This document shows, piece after piece, positions 54,206-62,699 of a DNA stretch of 64,000 nt. Positions within the stretch are counted from its first letter, which is position 1. Each line of letters starts with the position of its first letter. Below the pieces are notes generated by a model. The model ran no database searches, was not told the origin of the DNA, and worked only from the letters and a program-made list of their open reading frames with translations. This DNA is from Geoalkalibacter ferrihydriticus DSM 17813. Lineage in GTDB: Bacteria > Desulfobacterota > Desulfuromonadia > Desulfuromonadales > Geoalkalibacteraceae. Location: NCBI RefSeq assembly GCF_000820505.1, contig NZ_JWJD01000007.1, positions 35,749 through 99,748 on the forward strand, given 5' to 3'. Position numbers and translations under genes: made by a program.

Positions 54206-54379
54206 TTACTGGATGGCCGGCCGGCAGATAGTAGCTCCGTGGAGCATGATGTTCTGCTCGCCCCTGGTGGTCCACAGGGCGCCGCAATCGCCGCATTCCT
54301 GAAGGTTCTCGGCGAATCCGTCGGAATGTGTGTCGATCTCTACATGGGTCTTGCCTTTGCATATGGGGCATTCGATCAT
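54206..54379 (-). CDS. Small zinc-ribbon protein
   Basis: This short 57-residue frame starts at ATG 54379 with GAGGTGA upstream and ends at TAA 54206. It has two cysteine pairs, MIECPICKG (C4, C7) and ECGDCGALW (C29, C32), spaced 21 residues apart, with a lone cysteine near the end (C52). This is a typical one-ribbon zinc fold. The dedicated Shine-Dalgarno sequence and terminator support it as a real gene. I do not recognise a specific family; it may bind nucleic acid or a protein partner. Confidence 0.75.
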   Translation of the reverse strand: MIECPICKGKTHVEIDTHSDGFAENLQECGDCGALWTTRGEQNIMLHGATICRPAIQ

Positions 54380-54819
54380 GTCGTCACCTCGGCCTGGTTA
54401 GGTATGTGGTAAAAAATCCCAATGTTGCGAAGAATTTTACCTCAAAAACTACGGTCAGGCAAGCGGGAAAGCCAGAAAAAAACACAAAAAAACAGTGAGT
54501 TGTCTCTTTTGTGTTTTGCCCTTTACACCGCCTTTATATTTTTTTTTATCGCGGTGGTTTGTGGTTTGATGAATTAACAGTTAACCTTTTGAACGGAATG
54601 AAAATTATCCCTGTTCAACTCCCATTTTAGATTGCCCAATGTATTTGGTCTGACCATTGATGCCGGGTTAAATAAATTGTAACAAAAAACCTGCGACGTC
54701 CGACAGTGTCGCAGGGTGCGGCGGTTGAGTGCTGCGGCAAATGTTTGAGCCGCAGGCGAGTTTTTGCCGCACGCGATGCCGCCGCGCCCTGCGGCGCCTG
54801 CTGAAGAGTTGCAATAAAT
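54380..54819. other. Gene-free interval between the zinc-ribbon gene and typA
   Basis: This 440-base interval carries an 11-bp AT-rich hairpin (AAAACACAAAA at 54479-54489 with TTTTGTGTTTT at 54507-54517), a CACCGC/GCGGTG pair at 54526-54531 and 54551-54556 around a T-run, and repeat family A copy 3 (54711-54792). The first should include the zinc-ribbon promoter on the minus strand. No coding frame of note is visible. Confidence 0.55.
54711..54792. repeat. Dispersed repeat family A, copy 3
   Basis: Arms at 54711-54724 and 54779-54792 pair at 13 of 14 positions. The element lies in the opposite orientation to copy 2 and shares with it the loop core CTCGCCTGCGGCTCAAACA plus GCGGCAAA and TTTGCCGC. 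Three stem pairs differ from copy 2 by compensatory change. Confidence 0.88.
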
Positions 54820-56634
54820 TTACAGACCACTTTTCTTTTCATGCCTTTTGCGGTCATTGGCGTCCAGGTATTTCTTGCGCAGGCGGATCGATTTGGGGGT
54901 GATCTCCACCAATTCGTCATCACCAATAAATTCGAGGGCCTGCTCCAGGCTCAGATTGCGTGGCGGGGTTAGACGGATAGTATCGTCACTGCCTGAGGCG
55001 CGCACGTTGGTGAGTTTTTTGCCCTTGCAGGGGTTCACTACCAGGTCGCTTTCTTTGGCGCTCTGACCGAGGATCATGCCTTCATAAACTTCGACGCCGG
55101 GGGCGACGAAAAGAATCCCGCGCTCTTGCAGGTTAAACAGTGAATAGGCGGCGGTTTCCCCGTGCTCGATGGCGATGAGTACGCCGTTCTTGCGACCCTG
55201 GATGTGGCCTTTGAAGGGTGCATATTCATGGAAAGTATGCGTCATAACGCCGGTGCCGCGGGTGTCGGTGAGAAATTCGGTACGAAACCCGATCAAGCCA
55301 CGTGCCGGGACGATGAATTCAAGGCGATTGACGCCGTCCATAGGCTGCATGGAGACCATCTCTGCCTTGCGCATGCCGAGCTTTTCGATGACCGTGCCCT
55401 GATATTCCTCCGGCACGTCGACGACCAGGTACTCCGTGGGCTCGCATACCTGGCCGTCGATCTCGCGCAAAATGACTTCGGGCTTGGACACTGCCAATTC
55501 ATATCCTTCACGCCTCATGTTTTCAATGAGGATTGAAAGATGCAATTCGCCGCGTCCGGAAATTTTGAAAGTGTCGGTATTGTCCGTGTCCTGTACGCGC
55601 AATGAAACGTTGGTGCGCAGTTCGCGGGTGAGCCGCTCGCGGATTTGGCGTGAGGTGAGAAACTTCCCTTCGCGTCCGGCAAAGGGGGATGAATTGACCA
55701 TGAAGTTCATGGAAATGGTCGGCTCGTCGATGGAAACGTAGGGCAGGGCATGGGGCTCTTCGATGCTGGCGAAGGTCTCGCCGATACCGATTCCCTCAAA
55801 GCCCGCAATCGTGACGATGTCGCCGGCGATCGCGTCATCGATTTCCACCTGCTTGAGCCCTTCGTAGCCGAGCAGTTTGGTGACCCGACCGCGCACGATT
55901 TCTCCGCCGCGCTTGACCAGGGCGATACTTTCGCCGGATTTGACGCGGCCGTTGAAAATTTTTCCGGTGGCGATGCGCCCAATGTACTCGTTATAATCAA
56001 TGTGAGTGACAAGCATTTGGAAAGGCTTGTCGGGATCGACCTCAGGCGGTGCGACTCGTTCACCGATCATGAGGAACAGCGGCTCCAGATTGTCGGAGGG
56101 ATCCGCCATTTCCCGTTTTGCGTATCCTTCCTTGGCGCTGGCAAAAACAATGGGAAAATCGAGCTGCTCTTCATTGGCGTTGAGTTCACAGAACAGGTCG
56201 AAGACCATGTCGACGACTTTTTCGGGGCGGGCGCCGGGGCGATCGATCTTGTTAATGACGACAATGGGCTTAAGGCCGAGATCAAGGGATTTTTTCAGAA
56301 CAAAACGGGTTTGCGGCATGGGCCCATCGCAGGCATCGACCAACAGCAGGACGGAGTCGACCATCTTGAGAACGCGTTCGACCTCGCCGCCGAAATCGGC
56401 GTGTCCGGGGGTGTCGACGATGTTGATCTTGAGGTCGCCGTGACGAATAGAGAGATTTTTCGCCAGGATCGTAATGCCGCGTTCTTTTTCAATATCATTG
56501 CTGTCCATGACGCGTTCGGTGATGACCTGATTTTCTCGAAAGATGCCCGACTGCTTGAGCATGGCATCCACCAGGGTGGTCTTGCCGTGGTCGACGTGAG
56601 CAATGATGGCGATGTTGCGAATGTTCTGGGGCAT
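54820..56634 (-). CDS. typA: Translational GTPase TypA/BipA
   Basis: TypA is an EF-G-like GTPase that helps ribosome assembly and stress responses. The 604-residue protein has the GTPase motifs [10 protein letters not shown] (G1, about residues 12-21), ERGITI (G2), [12 protein letters not shown] (G3), and NKIDR (G4). Domain II and the EF-G-like domains III and V follow, with [17 protein letters not shown] and [18 protein letters not shown] lysine- and arginine-rich C-terminal tail ([17 protein letters not shown]) ends it. A small GTAGGG/CCCTAC hairpin (56667-56683) lies in its leader. Confidence 0.96.
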   Translation of the reverse strand: MPQNIRNIAIIAHVDHGKTTLVDAMLKQSGIFRENQVITERVMDSNDIEKERGITILAKNLSIRHGDLKINIVDTPGHADFGGEVERVLKMVDSVLLLVDACDGPMPQTRFVLKKSLDLGLKPIVVINKIDRPGARPEKVVDMVFDLFCELNANEEQLDFPIVFASAKEGYAKREMADPSDNLEPLFLMIGERVAPPEVDPDKPFQMLVTHIDYNEYIGRIATGKIFNGRVKSGESIALVKRGGEIVRGRVTKLLGYEGLKQVEIDDAIAGDIVTIAGFEGIGIGETFASIEEPHALPYVSIDEPTISMNFMVNSSPFAGREGKFLTSRQIRERLTRELRTNVSLRVQDTDNTDTFKISGRGELHLSILIENMRREGYELAVSKPEVILREIDGQVCEPTEYLVVDVPEEYQGTVIEKLGMRKAEMVSMQPMDGVNRLEFIVPARGLIGFRTEFLTDTRGTGVMTHTFHEYAPFKGHIQGRKNGVLIAIEHGETAAYSLFNLQERGILFVAPGVEVYEGMILGQSAKESDLVVNPCKGKKLTNVRASGSDDTIRLTPPRNLSLEQALEFIGDDELVEITPKSIRLRKKYLDANDRKRHEKKSGL

Positions 56635-56755
56635 TAAAGTCTCCTCGAATCTTTGCTTTAAGTGGGGTAGGGCAAAACCCTACTAGGGTATTGATGTTTG
56701 ATGGAAAAAGCCAGTTAAATATTTGGTCGCTGGTCTAGATTGTCCGTGCGTGAGG

Positions 56756-56842
56756 CATTTTTGCTGGTTTCAAGGCGTCGGCAACGCAGGCAGCGCCGAA
56801 AAGAGCCGGGATTCGAAGACAGGATGAGCCGCAGGGGGCACC
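56756..56842. repeat. Dispersed repeat family B, copy 1
   Basis: This stretch contains CAAGGCGTCGGCAACGCAGG, CAGCGCCGAAAAGAGCC and a purine-rich GACAGGATGAGCCGCAGGGG. The same series of blocks occurs on the other strand at 63873-63998. It lies in the divergent interval between typA and the M48 gene. Confidence 0.8.
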
Positions 56843-56919
56843 AGCGCTTGCCAAACGGCCAGAATTGTTTAAACTTCGCGTGACTGGCGTTATGAGCTAA
56901 ATAATGAAAGGATGCCTTT

Positions 56920-58230
56920 ATGAGTGCGCGACGCTACGCAAGAGTCTTCATGGCTGTGCTTGCATTGGTTTGGTTGGCCGGTTGTGCCGTCAACCCGGTC
57001 ACCGGGCGCAAGGAACTGGCTCTCTTCCAGATTTCGGAAGAGGAAGAAGTTTCCATCGGCCAGAAAACCTATCCCCAGGTCCTTCAGCAGATGGGTGGCA
57101 TTTACCCGGACGAGTCGCTGAACGCGTACGTCGATGGCGTCGGGCAGCGTCTGGCCCGATACAGTCACCGTCCCGATCTGCCCTATCAGTTTGCCGTGAT
57201 CAATAATTCCACACCGAACGCCTTCGCTCTTCCCGGCGGCCCCATTGCCATCACTCGCGGCTTGTTGGTGGTCATGGGCAATGAAGGGCAACTCGCCTCG
57301 GTACTTGGTCATGAGGTCGCACACGTGACCGCGCGTCACTCCGTGGCAGGCATGCAGCGTGGCGCCCTGCTCGGCGTCGGCCTGGCGGTGGTTTCAGGTG
57401 TCGCCGGAGACGCCGCTTACGGACCCCTCTCTCAGCAGGTCGCGCAGATAGCCGCAACACTTGTCGATAACACTTATAGCCGCGAACAGGAGCGCGAAGC
57501 CGACCGCCTGGGAATCGACTACATGGTGCGTGCCGGCTATGACCCGCAGGGCGCGGTGCAGCTTCAGGAAATATTTTATCGCGAACTTGAAGGCGGCGCT
57601 CAACCCAGTTGGGTTGGAGGATTGTTCCGCACCCACCCGTTCTCCAGGGAGCGCATGCTCGACAATCAACAGTATATTCAAAACACCTATCAGCAAGCGA
57701 CGGCTGCTGCGGGTTTCACCCTTAACGCACGCGAGTTCCAGCAGGCCACTGCCGGCTTGCGGGAAAAACAGAGAGGTTTTGACCTCTATGATCAAGCCCG
57801 ACAACTCGAAGCGCGCAACCAGTTGCCTGAAGCTATTGCCACCTATCGACGGGCGCTTGAGGCGGCTCCCAACGAATCGCTGATTTACACGCGTATCGGA
57901 CTGGCATCCCTCAAGGCTGAGGATATGGTCCCGGCTCGTCGCTACCTCCAGCGCGCGGTGGATCTCGACGGCAACTATTATGAATCACGTATGGGGCTTG
58001 GTTTTGTCCTTCTGGAGCGCGGCGAAAATGCAGAGGCGGTGCGCCATCTCGAGCGGAGCATGGAACTGCTGGCCACCCTGCAGGGCGGTTATTTGCTGGC
58101 TGAAGGCTACGAAAAAACCGGTGAGCGGCAAAAGGCAATCACTCTTTATCGCAATATTGTCGAGGCCGATCCCGACGGTCGCCTGGGGCAGGCTGCCGCC
58201 CAGCGCTTGCGCGCCCTGGAGGGACGTTGA
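56920..58230 (+). CDS. M48-family metalloprotease lipoprotein with TPR repeats
   Basis: The 436-residue precursor has a lipoprotein signal (LALVWLAGC, lipid cysteine C22). The zinc protease domain carries the HExxH motif GHEVAHVTARHS and the downstream third ligand in EREADRLGIDYMVRAGYDP. Tetratricopeptide-type helices fill the C-terminal 150 residues (QLPEAIATYRRALEAAPNE and following). The layout equals the BepA (YfgC) group, which proteolytically repairs misassembled outer-membrane proteins such as LptD. It should face the periplasm. It is followed by a membrane PH-domain protein with overlapping codons. Confidence 0.9.
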   Translation: MSARRYARVFMAVLALVWLAGCAVNPVTGRKELALFQISEEEEVSIGQKTYPQVLQQMGGIYPDESLNAYVDGVGQRLARYSHRPDLPYQFAVINNSTPNAFALPGGPIAITRGLLVVMGNEGQLASVLGHEVAHVTARHSVAGMQRGALLGVGLAVVSGVAGDAAYGPLSQQVAQIAATLVDNTYSREQEREADRLGIDYMVRAGYDPQGAVQLQEIFYRELEGGAQPSWVGGLFRTHPFSRERMLDNQQYIQNTYQQATAAAGFTLNAREFQQATAGLREKQRGFDLYDQARQLEARNQLPEAIATYRRALEAAPNESLIYTRIGLASLKAEDMVPARRYLQRAVDLDGNYYESRMGLGFVLLERGENAEAVRHLERSMELLATLQGGYLLAEGYEKTGERQKAITLYRNIVEADPDGRLGQAAAQRLRALEGR

Positions 58231-58769
58231 TGGATTGGCCCCCGTTGCTGGAGAGCGAGGAGACTTTGCTTTGGGAATCCAAGCCCGCGCCTCGGTGCTA
58301 TACCTTTCGCAATTGGCGCAGAACGATTCTTGGCCTACTGCTGTTGACTCTGGCGATTTATTGGGAAATAACGGGCCTGGGATTGCCTACGGGATTCGGT
58401 CCTGCTTTGCTGGGATGGTTTCTGCTGCCGCTTTTTGCTGCAGGACTGTGGTTTTCCGTCGGCCACTACATCCTGGCCAGGCGCGAATGGGAAAATGTTT
58501 TCTATGGCGCAAGTAACCGGCGTTTGCTGGTGCAGCGCGGGTTAATACAGTCGCGTCGGCGGAGCCTCGACCTGGACAAGGTGAGCGGCTACCGACTGCA
58601 CCCCCATGGACAGCATCTGGCCGATGTGCAGGTGTTCGTCGCGCATGAAAAGAAATCTCTGACCTTTCATTGCATCGAGCATCCCGAGCAACTGACCGCC
58701 ATTCTTGAAAAAGCCATGGCCGAGCATGAACCGCCGACTTTTGCGACATCTTCTGAAAAACCTGAATAG
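58230..58769 (+). CDS. Membrane protein with bacterial PH domain
   Basis: The 179-residue protein has two adjacent membrane segments (about residues 28-47 and 57-82), then a PH-like domain beginning FYGASNRRLLVQRGLIQSRRRSLDLDKVSGY, as in YdbT/YdbS-type proteins. ATG 58230 overlaps the stop of the M48 gene and has GGAGGGA upstream. Domain function in bacteria is poorly defined; the M48 neighbour suggests a role in envelope quality control, which is inference. An intrinsic terminator follows. Confidence 0.82.
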   Translation: MDWPPLLESEETLLWESKPAPRCYTFRNWRRTILGLLLLTLAIYWEITGLGLPTGFGPALLGWFLLPLFAAGLWFSVGHYILARREWENVFYGASNRRLLVQRGLIQSRRRSLDLDKVSGYRLHPHGQHLADVQVFVAHEKKSLTFHCIEHPEQLTAILEKAMAEHEPPTFATSSEKPE

Positions 58770-58789
58770 TAATTATATTGCTCCTCAAA

Positions 58790-58824
58790 AAACAAAGGCG
58801 GGCCTGGATGGCCCGCCTTTGTTT
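58790..58824. terminator. Bidirectional intrinsic terminator
   Basis: A 15-bp perfect stem (58790-58804 with 58810-58824) and five-base loop has T-runs on both strands. It serves the PH-domain gene on the plus strand and the ABC operon on the minus strand. Confidence 0.9.
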
Positions 58825-58837
58825 TTTGATGGCGAAG

Positions 58838-59515
58838 TTACTCTTTCACCAGAACGCCGTCCTTGACTCGGATGACCTGTTGAGCGCGAGCAGCAATTTC
58901 AGCGCTGTGGGTAACGATGACGATGGTTTTACCTTGTTGATGAAGCTGTTCGATGTTAGCCATGACCTCGGCTTCAGCCTCCGAATCGAGGTTTCCGGTG
59001 GGTTCGTCCATGAGCAGAATGTCAGGCTCATTGGCCAGTGCGCGAGCAATGGCGACGCGTTGCTGCTGACCACCGGAAAGCTCATTGGGGCGTGCTTTGT
59101 ACTTATCTGAGAGCCCCACCAGGTCGAGCAATTCTCGGGCCCGACCGGCGCGCTGGGCTTTTTCGCGGTTGGAGAACATCATGGCCGCGGTTACGTTTTC
59201 CAGGGCGGTGAGATTGGGCAGCAGATTGAAAAACTGGAACACGAAACCGATGCGACGCGCCCGGAGAGCGGCCAGGGCGCTGCTGGATAGACTGCCGATA
59301 TCCTGATCTTCGATAAACACCTGACCGGCGGTGGGCCGATCAAGGGCACCGAGCATGTGCATCAGGGTGCTTTTTCCGTGGCCGGAAGGGCCGACAATGC
59401 AGCAAAAGGTGCCGCGCGGTATGGCAAGGCTGACTCCGCGCAGAGCCTGGGTTTTGATGCGGCCTCGCTGGTAGGTTTTATGCAGCCCTTCGGTACGCAG
59501 AGCAAGCTTATTCAT
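58838..59515 (-). CDS. MacB/LolD-type ABC transporter ATP-binding protein
   Basis: The 225-residue ATPase has Walker A GPSGHGKSTLMHMLGALD (with HG in place of the usual SGAG), the signature [15 protein letters not shown] and [15 protein letters not shown] 59515 overlaps the permease stop by eight bases; the frame is open upstream without homology. It energises the permease encoded before it. Unlike LolCD at 3197-5131, this pair is accompanied by a lipoprotein and a Cys-rich exported protein, so it is probably not a lipoprotein sorter. Confidence 0.92.
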   Translation of the reverse strand: MNKLALRTEGLHKTYQRGRIKTQALRGVSLAIPRGTFCCIVGPSGHGKSTLMHMLGALDRPTAGQVFIEDQDIGSLSSSALAALRARRIGFVFQFFNLLPNLTALENVTAAMMFSNREKAQRAGRARELLDLVGLSDKYKARPNELSGGQQQRVAIARALANEPDILLMDEPTGNLDSEAEAEVMANIEQLHQQGKTIVIVTHSAEIAARAQQVIRVKDGVLVKE

Positions 59516-60668
59516 AGCTGATCGCCTCCACGGGTGAGAGTTGAGACGCGCGCCAGGCCGGGTACACTCCAGCCGCGACAGCGGCAATCAGAGAAAATCC
59601 AACTGCGTTAACCAACAGCGAAAAGTCAAGCATTGCGGCATCACCGTTATGGACGAAACTGGTAAAGGCATTACTGCTGATCAGGGGCGATGCGATGCGC
59701 GCGGCTATCAGGCCGGTGATGACTCCGGTAATGCCGCCAAGCAACCCGTAAAAGCCTGATTCAAGCATGAACAGGGTAAAGATAGTCCGGCGCCTTGCGC
59801 CCATGGCCTGAAGGATGCCGATTTCCCGGCGGCGCTCGTAAGTGGCGGTGAGCATGGTGTTGACGATGCCGAAGGCTGCCGCCAACACCGCCACCACGGC
59901 AACCAGTTGCATGGTGGTGCCAACGGTGCCGACGATGGCGAGAACTGAAGCGAGTAGTTGCTCGTCGGACACCACGCCGAGGTTGACGGTTTCCTGAATT
60001 TCAAGAATGTACTGGTCGACCCGTGACAGATCGTCGACCCGAATGAGGACATAAGACACCATGTCGCCGGCTTCAAAAAGCCGTTGGGCGACAGGCAGAG
60101 GGATGAACAGGGTGCTGTCGTCGCGGTTGCCGGTTTTTTCCAGAATACCAACGATGGGCATCTCGGTGCCGCGTACTCTCAGGTGGTCGCCGATGGCGAG
60201 CCGCTCCTCGTGCGCAAGGCGACCGCCGACCAGGATGCCGGCGTCCTCGGGCGAAGTGAAATAGCGGCCTTCGGCGACCTTCCACTCCTTGAATTCCTTC
60301 ATCTGCGCAACGGGGACACCGGTGATGGGAACCGGCTGATTGTTGACACCGGTCTTTACAGTAATAAGCGGAACCGCCTCCAGGCCGTTGATGGCGGCGA
60401 CGCGCGCCACCTCGTCATCGGTGATATTGATGGGCAGGGGTTCTCCGGCCAGGATCGAGACCTGCTCGTAGGCGCAGGAGCCCTTGGGAGTGACGATGAG
60501 ATGAGCGCCCAGGGCATTGGCTTCACGCTGGATTTCGCGTTTGAGTCCGCCGCCCAGGGCAAGAAAGGTCACCAGGGCGGCAATGCCGACTGTGATGCCC
60601 ATGAGGGTAAAGAGAAACCGCCCGCGGCGTCGCGTGACGTTGCGCACGGTCATCTGAAAAACATTCAT
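59508..60668 (-). CDS. MacB-type ABC transporter permease
   Basis: The 386-residue inner-membrane protein has an N-terminal helix (FLFTLMGITVGIAALVTFLAL), a periplasmic MacB_PCD domain (about 45-250) and three C-terminal FtsX helices. The final motif AGVYPAWRASQLSPVEAISYE is typical of the family. Such type VII ABC systems do not move substrate through the membrane but do mechanical work in the periplasm. The substrate is unknown. A lipoprotein gene lies 14 bases upstream. Confidence 0.9.
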   Translation of the reverse strand: MNVFQMTVRNVTRRRGRFLFTLMGITVGIAALVTFLALGGGLKREIQREANALGAHLIVTPKGSCAYEQVSILAGEPLPINITDDEVARVAAINGLEAVPLITVKTGVNNQPVPITGVPVAQMKEFKEWKVAEGRYFTSPEDAGILVGGRLAHEERLAIGDHLRVRGTEMPIVGILEKTGNRDDSTLFIPLPVAQRLFEAGDMVSYVLIRVDDLSRVDQYILEIQETVNLGVVSDEQLLASVLAIVGTVGTTMQLVAVVAVLAAAFGIVNTMLTATYERRREIGILQAMGARRRTIFTLFMLESGFYGLLGGITGVITGLIAARIASPLISSNAFTSFVHNGDAAMLDFSLLVNAVGFSLIAAVAAGVYPAWRASQLSPVEAISYE

Positions 60669-60682
60669 GAATGGCTGTTCTC

Positions 60683-61063
60683 CTAGAGGTTGTGGTTACG
60701 CACGATTTTTATGTCGGTTGCTGCAAACAGACTTGTCCCCGGCATAAAGCTGCCTGTGACCACAAGCTCATCGCCGTAGGCGGGCGCGGGGCCTGCATAA
60801 CGTACTGGAAGATAGAACTTATTGCAGTTGGGTGAGGTACACTGCAACTCGCTCTTGTCCATGATGCCGAAAATCTGCGGATCGTTTTGCGAAAAAGCGC
60901 CAAGAATCCCGGTAACGGTCAGGGTTCCGGTGAAGGCACCGGGATCGGTGCGCAAATCGTTGATGTTTAGCGCCGCGGGGGTATTCTCCGAGCAGGCGGA
61001 CAAGGACACGAGCAGCACAGCTATAACCGTAACGGCAAACAATGCGCGGACCGCTTGTTTCAT
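60683..61063 (-). CDS. Small lipoprotein, OB-fold-like
   Basis: The 126-residue precursor has a lipoprotein signal (VIAVLLVSLSAC, lipid cysteine about residue 24) and a compact beta-rich domain. The domain reads AFTGTLTVTGILGAFSQNDPQIFGIMDKSE, then a cysteine pair in QCTSPNCNKFYLPVRY and a second strand set GDELVVTGSFMPG. The strand pattern suggests an OB-fold binding protein, but I do not recognise a named family. The start ATG 61063 has AGGAGA seven bases upstream. It probably works with the ABC transporter encoded downstream. Confidence 0.72.
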   Translation of the reverse strand: MKQAVRALFAVTVIAVLLVSLSACSENTPAALNINDLRTDPGAFTGTLTVTGILGAFSQNDPQIFGIMDKSELQCTSPNCNKFYLPVRYAGPAPAYGDELVVTGSFMPGTSLFAATDIKIVRNHNL

Positions 61064-61096
61064 GATGGATCTCCTGTAAGCAAAAAAAGGTAATTG

Positions 61097-61123
61097 CCCG
61101 CCTTCCTCGAGGAGGAAGGGCGG
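61097..61123 (-). terminator. Hairpin between the Cys-rich exported protein gene and the lipoprotein gene
   Basis: CCGCC plus TTCCTC (61098-61108) can pair with GAGGAAGGGCGG (61112-61123) with one bulge. Read on the minus strand, a run of seven Ts begins some bases after the stem. It may attenuate rather than end transcription into the ABC genes. Confidence 0.4.
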
Positions 61124-61156
61124 AAAAAAGACGCACGAATAGTTTCAGGATCAATC

Positions 61157-61468
61157 TCAGCCGCGTTCGGGTGGCCAGTCTATGACGCTGAAAAACTGGG
61201 AGGGGTTGGGTGCTGCGGGGCCCATAGGGAGAGACCGCGATTCGGTCTGATAGGCGTGAATGGGAAACGGAGTTGTCAGATCAAAGGATACGACACCGCA
61301 AAAGGGACATTCGACTGACACGTCGGCGACATCCGGTGCAGGGTCGTGACCAGCGTGGGCGCAGCACGTTTTTTCCGGCACGGCAACCGAATGTGTCGGA
61401 CTGCTCATGACGAGCAGCAACGTCAGCAGCAGGGGCAGAATGACAATTTTTCGCAGCAGTCGAGACAT
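61157..61468 (-). CDS. Exported Cys/His-rich small protein
   Basis: The 103-residue protein has a Sec signal (RKIVILPLLLTLLLVMSSPTHSVA) and then a short metal-binding-looking part: EKTCCAHAGHDP followed by ECPFCGVVSF. It resembles DUF2946-like small exported proteins, but I cannot confirm that. The last 40 residues are rich in P, S and Q. No strong Shine-Dalgarno sequence precedes ATG 61468. It heads the minus-strand group with the lipoprotein and MacB-type ABC genes, which suggests a metal or thiol link for that system. Confidence 0.6.
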   Translation of the reverse strand: MSRLLRKIVILPLLLTLLLVMSSPTHSVAVPEKTCCAHAGHDPAPDVADVSVECPFCGVVSFDLTTPFPIHAYQTESRSLPMGPAAPNPSQFFSVIDWPPERG

Positions 61469-61527
61469 AAAATAAATTTTAGGGTGGAGCGCCTTGCGCT
61501 GTCAAGTGGCGGCGCTCCGAAATTGGA

Positions 61528-62340
61528 TCAGGAATGGGATGAACTGTTGTTTCCCATGGCGATTTTTGCAAGTAGATCCGGATAGTCGCTCATTAGCCCA
61601 TCGACGCCAAGAGCCAGTAGTGCGCGCATTTCATTGGGGTCGTTGATGGTCCAGACATGAACTTCAACGCCTGCCAGGTGGGCAGCCGCCAAAGACTCCA
61701 CAGTCACCAGTTTCTGCCTCTGCCAGTGTGGAGGAATCTGCAGGGCTTGGCCGGGTGGCTGATACCTTCCACTGCAACCGCCGCGGGCCCAGTTGAAAAA
61801 AGCGGTGGTTTCAAGAAATCCGAAATTGGTCGGAATCTCGGGGCATAGAGGACGCAGTCGTGCAAGGACCTCGTCGTGTTCTGAAGCAATCAGGACGCGT
61901 TCCTGGGCTTTGCAGCGACGAACAGTCTCGACCACCAGCCCTTCAATGGGCGGCGACGCCTGCTTGATTTCGATGTTGACGCGCGTGTCGGGAAATGCCA
62001 GCAGCACTTCTTCCAGGGTCGGAATCCGCACTCCGCGGCCACGAAAAGGAAAATTCCCGCCATCGGCAGTCGAATAGCTAAAGCCTGCATCAAGGCAGAG
62101 CAACTCGTCCAGCGGCAGGCTGCTGATCGCAACATCAATGCCGCAGGTCCGTGCCGGTGTCGGGTCGTGGTGCACGACCACCGCGCCGTCGTAGCTCGCC
62201 CAGACATCGAGTTCAAGATAGGGCAGCCCGGCGTCCACTGAAGCTTGAAAGGCGGGCAGGGTGTTTTCCGGAAACGCGGCGGAACTTCCGCGGTGACCGA
62301 ATAGACGAGGGCGAGGCAGGGATAGATAAGCCGAAGGCAT
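61528..62340 (-). CDS. Glycerophosphodiester phosphodiesterase
   Basis: The enzyme cleaves deacylated phospholipids (glycerophosphodiesters) to glycerol 3-phosphate and an alcohol. The 270-residue protein has the GDPD N-terminal motif LFGHRGSSAAFPENTLPAF, then LELDVWASYDGAVVVHHDPTPARTCG (ExD and HD metal/catalytic residues), IEIKQASPP and a C-terminal VHVWTINDPNEMRALLALGVDGLMSDYPDLL. No signal peptide is apparent, so it acts in the cytoplasm (UgpQ type). AGGAGA precedes the start. Its leader contains an attenuator-like structure (62470-62534). Confidence 0.93.
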   Translation of the reverse strand: MPSAYLSLPRPRLFGHRGSSAAFPENTLPAFQASVDAGLPYLELDVWASYDGAVVVHHDPTPARTCGIDVAISSLPLDELLCLDAGFSYSTADGGNFPFRGRGVRIPTLEEVLLAFPDTRVNIEIKQASPPIEGLVVETVRRCKAQERVLIASEHDEVLARLRPLCPEIPTNFGFLETTAFFNWARGGCSGRYQPPGQALQIPPHWQRQKLVTVESLAAAHLAGVEVHVWTINDPNEMRALLALGVDGLMSDYPDLLAKIAMGNNSSSHS

Positions 62341-62699
62341 GGAATTTCTCCTGAGAATAGCCGGTCGCAGCTAGGGTATTCTCCGACCGGGAACCGCATG
62401 ACGTCGCAAAGGATAGCAGTGTGGAAAAGCCGGCGCAATGTCCTCTGGTCGAGCCTCTGTGTGTTCTTTAAAAAAAAAGCCCCAGGCTCAGGAGGAGGGA
62501 GCGCCAGGGCAAAGCTCGTAAAGTTCTTGCCCTGAAGTTTTGCAATCGAAATGCCAAAAAGTTAAGAAAAGGAAATAAATAAAGCCTTAATCGCCTAAGG
62601 CGGCTAATTTGCGATGTTTAATTTTCAGAATCCAATAAAGTGTTAAGCGGAAACCTTGGATAGGATATGCCGGCAGGTGTGAGAACGCGCCGAATTCCG
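62341..62699. other. Gene-free interval upstream of the GDPD gene
   Basis: This 359-base interval, read on the minus strand, is the leader region of the GDPD gene. It carries a GCCTTA/TAAGGC hairpin (62584-62589 with 62596-62601), an antiterminator-like hairpin and a terminator-like hairpin with a T-run (62470-62534). I see no coding frame. It may also hold the end of transcripts from the Cys-cluster gene. Confidence 0.6.
62470..62534 (-). promoter_or_regulatory. Attenuator-like pair of competing hairpins
   Basis: On the minus strand CAGGGCAA (complement of 62527-62534) pairs with TTGCCCTG (complement of 62505-62512). The second arm overlaps the first arm of a GC-rich hairpin, 62499-62510 with 62479-62489, which is followed by nine Ts (complement of 62470-62478). 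The two structures exclude each other, as in transcription attenuators and riboswitches. No known riboswitch class is recognised. Confidence 0.45.

Noticed and set aside
55750..56637. Open frame of about 295 codons opposite typA
   Set aside because: Its composition is a reflection of typA codon bias; TypA motifs are intact on the minus strand.
62470..62640. c-di-GMP (GEMM) riboswitch upstream of the GDPD gene
   Set aside because: The conserved GEMM core and tetraloop/receptor sequences are not present on either strand.
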